NCBI GenBank assembly: GCA_037102815.1
Contig: BTPP01000002.1
Location: forward strand, 3,224,001 to 3,288,000
Source: Neurospora intermedia
Taxonomy: Eukaryota > Ascomycota > Sordariomycetes > Sordariales > Sordariaceae
Reading direction: 5' to 3'
Length of the DNA stretch: 64,000 bases
Shown piece after piece: positions 57,933 through 64,000 of the stretch. The stretch's first letter is position 1; every line of letters starts with the position of its first letter. The notes below the pieces were generated by a model, which did no database searches, was not told the origin of the DNA, and worked only from the letters and a program-made list of their open reading frames with translations. The position numbers and the translations under genes are program-made.

Positions 57933-60900
57933 GATGGGTCGGCTTGGACGGTGATTGATGTGTGATATATTCGCTAGTGGGCGAGGTTGGTAGTCCGCGC
58001 AGTCAAGGGGACGATGTCGTGTTTTGAGAAAGGTGGAAAACTAAGTAGCAGGACTGAGCCGATGTTGTTTGCCGTGGTGACCGTTATGACGACTGGCAGG
58101 AAGTGAAGGGTGTCTGCCAATAAGGTGTGTGATGTTGAGGTTTGATAAGCTTCCGAAGACGGAAGGGGGGTGTGGTCAACAAGGTTCTTGGTTGCCAAGG
58201 GACAGTAATGCGTGGGGTGTCAAGGTCGCAATGGTCGCTGTTGAGAGCTTTATCCAGAGACGGCAAGTAAGACGGGCGAGAGAGATGTAACAGGAAACAA
58301 CTTTCAGCAATGTCGACGAACCGTGACCGAGGAGGAGGGGCGACATTTTGTTTTCAGAGATTTTATATCATGAATGGAGTTGGAGCAATTGGCCGAGGCA
58401 GATCCGGCATGCCGTTGTCGCCGAGATCCAAGCTTGGAGGCGCCCCCAGTTGCCTAGGCCACTAGCGTAGCTGCATCCACTGAGGTGCGTACACTAAGTT
58501 CCACCTGCTAGTGCCGCGATCCCGCTGTGATGCTATCCTGATCCCAGAAGCTGAGATGCGATTTGGCGATACAAGTCGCCCTGAAACGACCCTTTGCTTT
58601 CTTCCACCACATCGTAATCTTCTGTTGAGTAAGTCTGCAAGGTAGAGGTAGTCACATGTAGATCAAAAACTGGCTTTCGGTTCGGCCGTGAGTTTGTTTG
58701 AGTCCCCTACCCTTGAACCTCTCACGCCTCTCTCTCGCTTTAACCATCATCGGTGGCAGACTGGCTTCCGGACTTCCCCTTTCGTTGTCCGGGCGTGATG
58801 GGTATGGTCAGCCCTGATGATGGATGATCTCCAAATAGATGACATGACATCTCTCTGAAGTATCAACCCGGGGTACATCGATCCGGCTGCAGCCATTAGC
58901 TCACGATATGGTAACAGAGATTATGGGACTGCTATCCAAGCTATCCGTTTTGCCGACAGCATTTAGCAGAGGCGCATAACAAACGGCACTTGCCATGATG
59001 GTGTCCTCTCAGCCTTTTTTCCCACGCTTGAGAAATGTTTAAATCCGGTGTCACCCGGTGATTCATTGTGAGCAAAAGGACACAATGCCGAGATAACAGT
59101 GAACACAGAGACCAGGCATAATGAAGCGAGAAGATATGTAATGTACTTTTGTGCACACCTGTGTTGTTATGATCGGCGCTCCCAAGGACAAAGGCCGAAC
59201 TCCAGCTTCGGACGATCCCCACCTGATGGGCCTTGAGTATTCCGGGACCGTGACAGGCTGTGTGCATCACCAAAACTCCGGATGCATGCAAGCAAGATAA
59301 TTCCGTCGAAAATTGACACTTTGAGCCTTGACCAAAACGGGTGGAATGTATGCGTCTGCATTGTAGATGGCAGAAATGACGATGCGATGTCGATATTGCC
59401 ACTGGTCGTTATCGCTGCCTTTATCGTTTGAATAGAAAAGTCAAAACAGGTGTGACGTTCGCTCGGTTGATTGGTTCGAGTGGAGAGAGAAGATTTGGAT
59501 AAAAGTTGTTGGGAATCTTGGCTCGACGTTTGCGCAGATGTTTGTTGAGGAAAATGGAAAAAAGATTGCAAAGCATGTGAGGGGTTCCGAAAAAGCCTAG
59601 GCCGTGCTCCACTATTCATGCTTAAAATCGTCGCTAGTGATAGCGGCGGCGAGGACAGCGGCGGGGCAGGGCTGCCCGACGGTAGCGTACGCTACCCTAC
59701 CCCACACAGCCCCGAGAAACGAACCTAACGAACCATCTCCGCAACTGCCACCGATAACCCCACAGTTCGTTGACGTTGACACATGGAGTGCGGGGAAGGA
59801 AGCTGAAGTGTTAACGTTAACCTTCCGTCACAGGTGCATTTCCATACATCCGACATCCGACCGACGTCTGAGTCCGCTGGTCCGTTCGGAGGCAATCCAG
59901 ATACGATGAGTGCGAATAGATACTTCCCAACTGCATAAATAATCCAGATTGAGAGGGCAAGCGGGCGCAGAACATGCTTCGGATAACGTCTCAACGGGAT
60001 GAACGACACTCCTGACTTCTTGGCGCTCGTCTCAACCCAAGAAAAGATCACGGTGTCGACATGATCAAGACGCAACCCCTTAAGACGCGCGCCAGTGCCC
60101 CCGTGGAGCAGTGTGTTAAAAGTTATCTCATCTACTTTCCTAGAATAGATCTGTGACAGTTAGCATCTACCTAGACCGGCACAACTTGTCACATTCTTTT
60201 TCCAGGTTGGGGATTACCGTTTGGGCGAGTAGCGCGAACCACGGGATAACAATAGGTGGAAGCCAGCCCACGGAGTTTACGGTAGCTAAGTTTTGGGACT
60301 GGTTATATATATAGAGATATAAAAAGTCGAAAAGCCAAGAGGGACAGGGCTTTGATAATACACCACCAGCCAGTCGGCAAACCATCTCCAACCTCTTCAC
60401 ACGAGAAACCCAAGTAACGATCGAGCGCTCCAAGCACTATGTCGTTTCATGCTCGATGATCAGGGAGAAGGATACATGATTGTCCTCTATTCCTGTCATT
60501 ATCTTTTGAGATACAAAGTAGACAATTGCCATAGCTGTGCATGACAATCTCTTCCATCGCATTTTCCTGCTGTAGTGATTTTGGGTAGGACGATAGGGCT
60601 ACATGCCAGAAGGACATGAGCGAAACTTGCTGGATGTGAAATCCCAGAAGGATATTGCAGGAAAGGATAGGAAGCAGGCCAAAGATATGATGGGGATTGA
60701 TTCGCTATGTATCAACAGACATACGATCACCAATACACAGAAACTACCAGGCGGCCAGATATCCTAATAACCGAATCGCCAAATTTTGAACTTGTGTTCT
60801 CGAGTCTAGATATGCTCCTCTAGTTATTACATACATACACCTATACAGGTATGGGTGGGGGTTTTATGATAAGATATTCATCAAGACAAGAACGCTCGCT

Positions 60901-60949
60901 TGCTCCAAATGAACCCTTCCGTCATGCAAAGACCAAAACCACCAACCAA
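57933..60949. other. Gene-poor interval between the zinc-binding gene and BRF1
   Basis: This contains the upstream region of the zinc-binding gene, then about 2.5 kb without a supported gene, then the 3' region of BRF1. Overlapping minus-strand frames at 58941-59619 and 59725-60075 lack recognisable domains and splice joins. A TATA-rich patch lies near 60305-60325. Confidence 0.45.
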
Positions 60950-63586
60950 TCAGTACTCGTCCTCGTCATCTACTTCGTCGTCATCGGCGAAGGGGTTGAT
61001 ATCCTCCTCTCCACCCTCATCGTAATCGTCATATCCGCCTTCGTCCTCGTTATTGTATTCCTCTTCGAATTCCTCTTCAGGTGCTGCATCCTCCACCTCT
61101 TCCTGCACCTCTTCCTCGGCAGCAGGAGCGCTCTCGACAGCCGCAGCGGCTGCACTGCCAGAACCCTCGCCATCTTTGCCGTGGTTCTCAGTTGCATCGC
61201 CAGCCTCACTAGCCAGCGCGCTATCTGCCTCATTACTTCCCGGTCCCTTCTCGTTGAAGTCCAAGTCAAAGATCTGGCCCAGCTTGGAGTAATCAAGCTT
61301 GGTACTGATGCCGCGGTTGCGCATCATGTTGACAGCCGCCTCCTCAGCCGTCTCGGGCACGCCGCCGTTGTCCTCAACCCGATTCTTCTTGTTCTTGCGC
61401 TTGTTCGAGTTGGGGCCCTTGTTCTTCTCGGCCAGCTTCGCGTCAAACACCCTCTGTTGCTTAGACCGGAGGAAGTCCACGTGAATATTGACCCAGATCT
61501 GCTCCTTCATCTTGGCCTCGGCCTCGCCTAGGCGGCAGTACTTGACTTCAGGATCGTCGGCGAACTCGTGCTCGTGAACGATGGGGTCGTCCAGAGCTTT
61601 GTTGGGGACGTATTCGGGGCGCGTGTACTGGGTCGATAAGGGTGGGTTGAGGCGGTCTGTGACCGGTTCATCCTGGCGTTCTTCGCGAGCACCAGCGTCT
61701 TCCATGACGGTGTCAGTCTCCTTGGTTGTGCTGGGTTGCTCGGTGCTGGTAGGGGCAGGAGGGGGGTCGGCAGTAGGGCCAGAGGTAGAAGCAGGTGCAG
61801 AGGCGGGTGCAGGGACAGAAGGAACAGAGGAAGAATTGGCGGCTTGTTGCTTCGCATTTTGCGCTTGCTCTTGTTTTTTCTTCCGAGCATCTGCCAGCTT
61901 CTTCTGCGACTCAACACGTTTGTCCGTCGCAACCTTTTCGGCCTGAGCGGCATTGAGGAACTCGGGATCGTGCAGATGGCCCTCCATCTCTTTCTCCAAA
62001 AGAGCCTCATCCGTCTGCCATTCCTGGGTGATGGGCATCGTAATCTTCCTGAGCTTCTTCCCTCTCCTTTTCTCCTTGTCACCATTTTTTCCGGATGTTT
62101 CGCCGTTGCTGGAGGCCCCAGAAGCGGTAATGTCGACACCTTGAGCCTTGGCGAAGGCGGCCTCGCTGCTGGGATCAACATCCTCCTCTTCATCGTCCGA
62201 ATCCGAATCGGAATTCGAATCACCGTCTTCATCCTCATCCTCCTCATCCAGTTCACCGTACTCTTCAACCAATGTCTTTAGCTGTTGCTCTTCTCCAGCA
62301 ACCGCAGTAACGATGAGAGCCTCGGCCTCAACATCAGGATCGCTGTCTCCTTCTTGCCGGGGAACTGGAGGGACAACGAAGCCATCTTTGTCGATAGTCT
62401 GGGGTGCGGCCGAGGATCCATCGTTATTCCGGATCTTTTTGGTCCCCTTCTTCTTGCCGTCTCCAGCCTCCTTCCTCTTCCTCTTCTTAGGGCGGGTGTG
62501 CTTGGCCTTCCACTCGTCTGTTTGCTTGTAGACAAAGGGGGGATCGTGCTCTGGAGCCGCTTTCAAGAGATCCTCGTTGTCGAAGTCTTGTACAGTCATC
62601 TGGGCAGCGGGTACGCTGGCAAACTCGTCCATTCGCTCCTGAATGGTGGCCATTGTGACCTTGACAATGTAGACAACTTCTCTGACAGTACGGCGATAGT
62701 TGTGAGCTCTGGCGGCCATAATAAGAGCCGCACCGCAGATACCAGCAGGCCTACGACCATGGGTGATGTTGTCGTGTTGCATGCGCTTCGCGATACGGAC
62801 AGCGGATAAGGCTACTTTGTTGGTGTCGTGCAGAAACTCCAATTTGGAAGCAAAACGGTAAATGAGATCCTCGATCACGATGGGCCGAGGGCCTGTGAGA
62901 AATTCAGGAAACCGGTTGAGGAAGTCCTTGTAGCCACGACCAAGAGCGAAAACGTCCGTATGGAGGAGATCAGCCAAGTCAATGAGCATGATCTTGTGGT
63001 TATTTTCCGCCCTGCAAGCGGCGTACAAACAGATGGCGGCCACATTTTGCTTACGGCGACCCTGGACGAAGTTGGCGTGTGAGCAGGCTTTGTAGTAGCG
63101 GAAAGCGATATCGCTGATGCTTTGTCCGATTCTGAGCTGGTAGGAGTACTGTTGCATAAGAGCCTTGACCTCGCGAAGACTTCGTTCACGGGCTTCAGAA
63201 GCACCACCGCCAGCGACACGGCGGAATGCAAGACCACCGACGCCGCGGATCCCGCCTTGATCAAAAGCGACATGAGTACCGTGAACAACGGCGGCACCAG
63301 AAGAAGATTCACCGAATGTGATTTCGGAGACAATGTTGCTGTCATCAGCGACCATACCGCAAGTCTGGCAGGTTCCGTCGACGACATTGGGCTTTGGACA
63401 TTTCGGGTTGGCGCACTTGGGTCGGTTAGGCTTAGGCGGTGCTGCTGCTGTAGGCGCAGGTGTAGTGTTGCTGGCCCCTCCGTTAGATGCTACTGAAGCC
63501 TCCCTGAAACGGCGCTCGCGGCTCTCTTCACGCTCCATGATGCGGCGTACGGCATTTGGCCGCTTAGGCTTGGGCTTTGACGACAT
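60950..63586 (-). CDS. BRF1: BRF1, TFIIIB subunit (RNA polymerase III initiation)
   Basis: This encodes 878 aa in one exon. A TFIIB-type zinc ribbon is present with C58, C63, C73 and C76. Two cyclin-like repeats follow: HANFVQGRRKQNVAAICLYAAC marks the first and HGRRPAGICGAALIMAARAH the second. The long C-terminal part contains KRKRK-rich and Asp/Glu-rich linkers, and the Brf1-specific segment around YCRLGEAEAKMKEQIWVNIHVDFL that contacts TBP and Bdp1. The tail is extremely acidic and ends DDEVDDEDEY. BRF1 with TBP and Bdp1 recruits Pol III to tRNA and 5S genes. It is longer than yeast Brf1 (about 600 aa), mostly through the linkers. The start at 63586 (CGACATGACT region read in reverse) is the first ATG of the frame. 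Confidence 0.96.
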   Translation of the reverse strand: MSSKPKPKRPNAVRRIMEREESRERRFREASVASNGGASNTTPAPTAAAPPKPNRPKCANPKCPKPNVVDGTCQTCGMVADDSNIVSEITFGESSSGAAVVHGTHVAFDQGGIRGVGGLAFRRVAGGGASEARERSLREVKALMQQYSYQLRIGQSISDIAFRYYKACSHANFVQGRRKQNVAAICLYAACRAENNHKIMLIDLADLLHTDVFALGRGYKDFLNRFPEFLTGPRPIVIEDLIYRFASKLEFLHDTNKVALSAVRIAKRMQHDNITHGRRPAGICGAALIMAARAHNYRRTVREVVYIVKVTMATIQERMDEFASVPAAQMTVQDFDNEDLLKAAPEHDPPFVYKQTDEWKAKHTRPKKRKRKEAGDGKKKGTKKIRNNDGSSAAPQTIDKDGFVVPPVPRQEGDSDPDVEAEALIVTAVAGEEQQLKTLVEEYGELDEEDEDEDGDSNSDSDSDDEEEDVDPSSEAAFAKAQGVDITASGASSNGETSGKNGDKEKRRGKKLRKITMPITQEWQTDEALLEKEMEGHLHDPEFLNAAQAEKVATDKRVESQKKLADARKKKQEQAQNAKQQAANSSSVPSVPAPASAPASTSGPTADPPPAPTSTEQPSTTKETDTVMEDAGAREERQDEPVTDRLNPPLSTQYTRPEYVPNKALDDPIVHEHEFADDPEVKYCRLGEAEAKMKEQIWVNIHVDFLRSKQQRVFDAKLAEKNKGPNSNKRKNKKNRVEDNGGVPETAEEAAVNMMRNRGISTKLDYSKLGQIFDLDFNEKGPGSNEADSALASEAGDATENHGKDGEGSGSAAAAAVESAPAAEEEVQEEVEDAAPEEEFEEEYNNEDEGGYDDYDEGGEEDINPFADDDEVDDEDEY

Positions 63587-64000
63587 GACTGCTGGTTTGC
63601 TGTTTGCCTTGTTCGTTGTCGTCTTTCAATGATGTTGTCTATCTCACCAAAGTTTCTTAAAGCAAGGGCACCGATGCCTTGAAATAGAGTAGGGAAATGA
63701 GCTGTGCAATGGAAAACCCAATGGTTGATAGGAGGCGTGATGTTGGCCAGTGTTGTCCTGGAGAAGTGCTGAGCGTGGATTGAAAGCGACGCGTCGTTGG
63801 ATTCCAAGTGAATTGCAGTGGGGCACTTGTCTCGTCCCCCACCTGGAAAGATTTCGAGCAGGGGGACGACCTAGGTGAGCAGCAATTGATGGTTTTGATG
63901 GAAAGCCGATATTGGTGATGTTGACATATGTCGGGCCTCTTGAAGGAGTATCCGGACCCTGGTGGTGAAAGGGGTGTAAGACGATTGGTGCGAAGATGGG
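63587..64000 (-). promoter_or_regulatory. Upstream region of BRF1
   Basis: This is the presumed promoter and leader of BRF1, cut by the window edge. Short frames on the minus strand are unsupported. Confidence 0.45.

Noticed and set aside
58941-59619. Two long overlapping minus-strand frames
   Set aside because: Different frames of the same DNA, neither with domain-like content.
1-64000. CRISPR array, operon or other prokaryotic features
   Set aside because: No regularly spaced repeats; introns and tRNA introns show a eukaryotic genome.

Overview
This window looks like nuclear DNA of a filamentous ascomycete (Pezizomycotina, most likely a Sordariomycete). Genes carry short introns of about 50-190 nt with GTRNGT donors, CTAAC-like branch points and YAG acceptors. 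Two tRNA genes have introns just 3' of the anticodon, and the recognisable proteins (VPS35, BRF1, a Dnf3-type flippase, an M28 peptidase with a transferrin-receptor-like dimerisation end) are eukaryotic. Gene models were assembled by eye, joining reading frames at splice sites that keep frame and restore family motifs.

Layout. 1-11 kb: one giant gene (about 3,179 aa, seven coding exons) of the DUF6606/DUF3638/DUF3645 P-loop family. 11-29.5 kb: an accessory-looking stretch with long gene-poor gaps, degenerate tRNA-like sequences, a TenA/heme-oxygenase-like gene (17.0-18.4 kb), an unrecognised low-complexity gene (18.7-19.6 kb), four divergent minus-strand genes of one unrecognised family (13.3, 20.1, 22.0 and 24.3 kb), and at 25.9-28.5 kb decayed direct duplications mixed with relics of a retrotransposon gag gene in inverted orientation. 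29.6-48.1 kb: dense conserved genes: M28 peptidase, VPS35 (minus), an F-box/ankyrin protein, a multi-pass membrane protein whose intron holds 72 consecutive T, and a Dnf3-type P4-ATPase preceded by a uORF that overlaps its start codon. 48-53.4 kb: gene-poor, with tRNA-Glu(CTC), a 26-C run and simple repeats. 53.5-57.9 kb: a secreted SGNH (CE3-like) esterase, tRNA-Ala(AGC) and a small Cys-rich putative zinc-binding protein. 61.0-63.6 kb: intronless BRF1, the TFIIIB subunit.

The most noteworthy observation is the dispersed four-member family. The proteins are very divergent, yet they align without gaps over a stretch of about 38 residues. All are on the same strand, interleaved with unrelated genes. 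One copy appears to have lost its acidic tail through a stop codon and a frame change. I do not recognise the family. The housekeeping genes (retromer, flippase, TFIIIB) show no sign of acting as a cluster; their proximity looks incidental.
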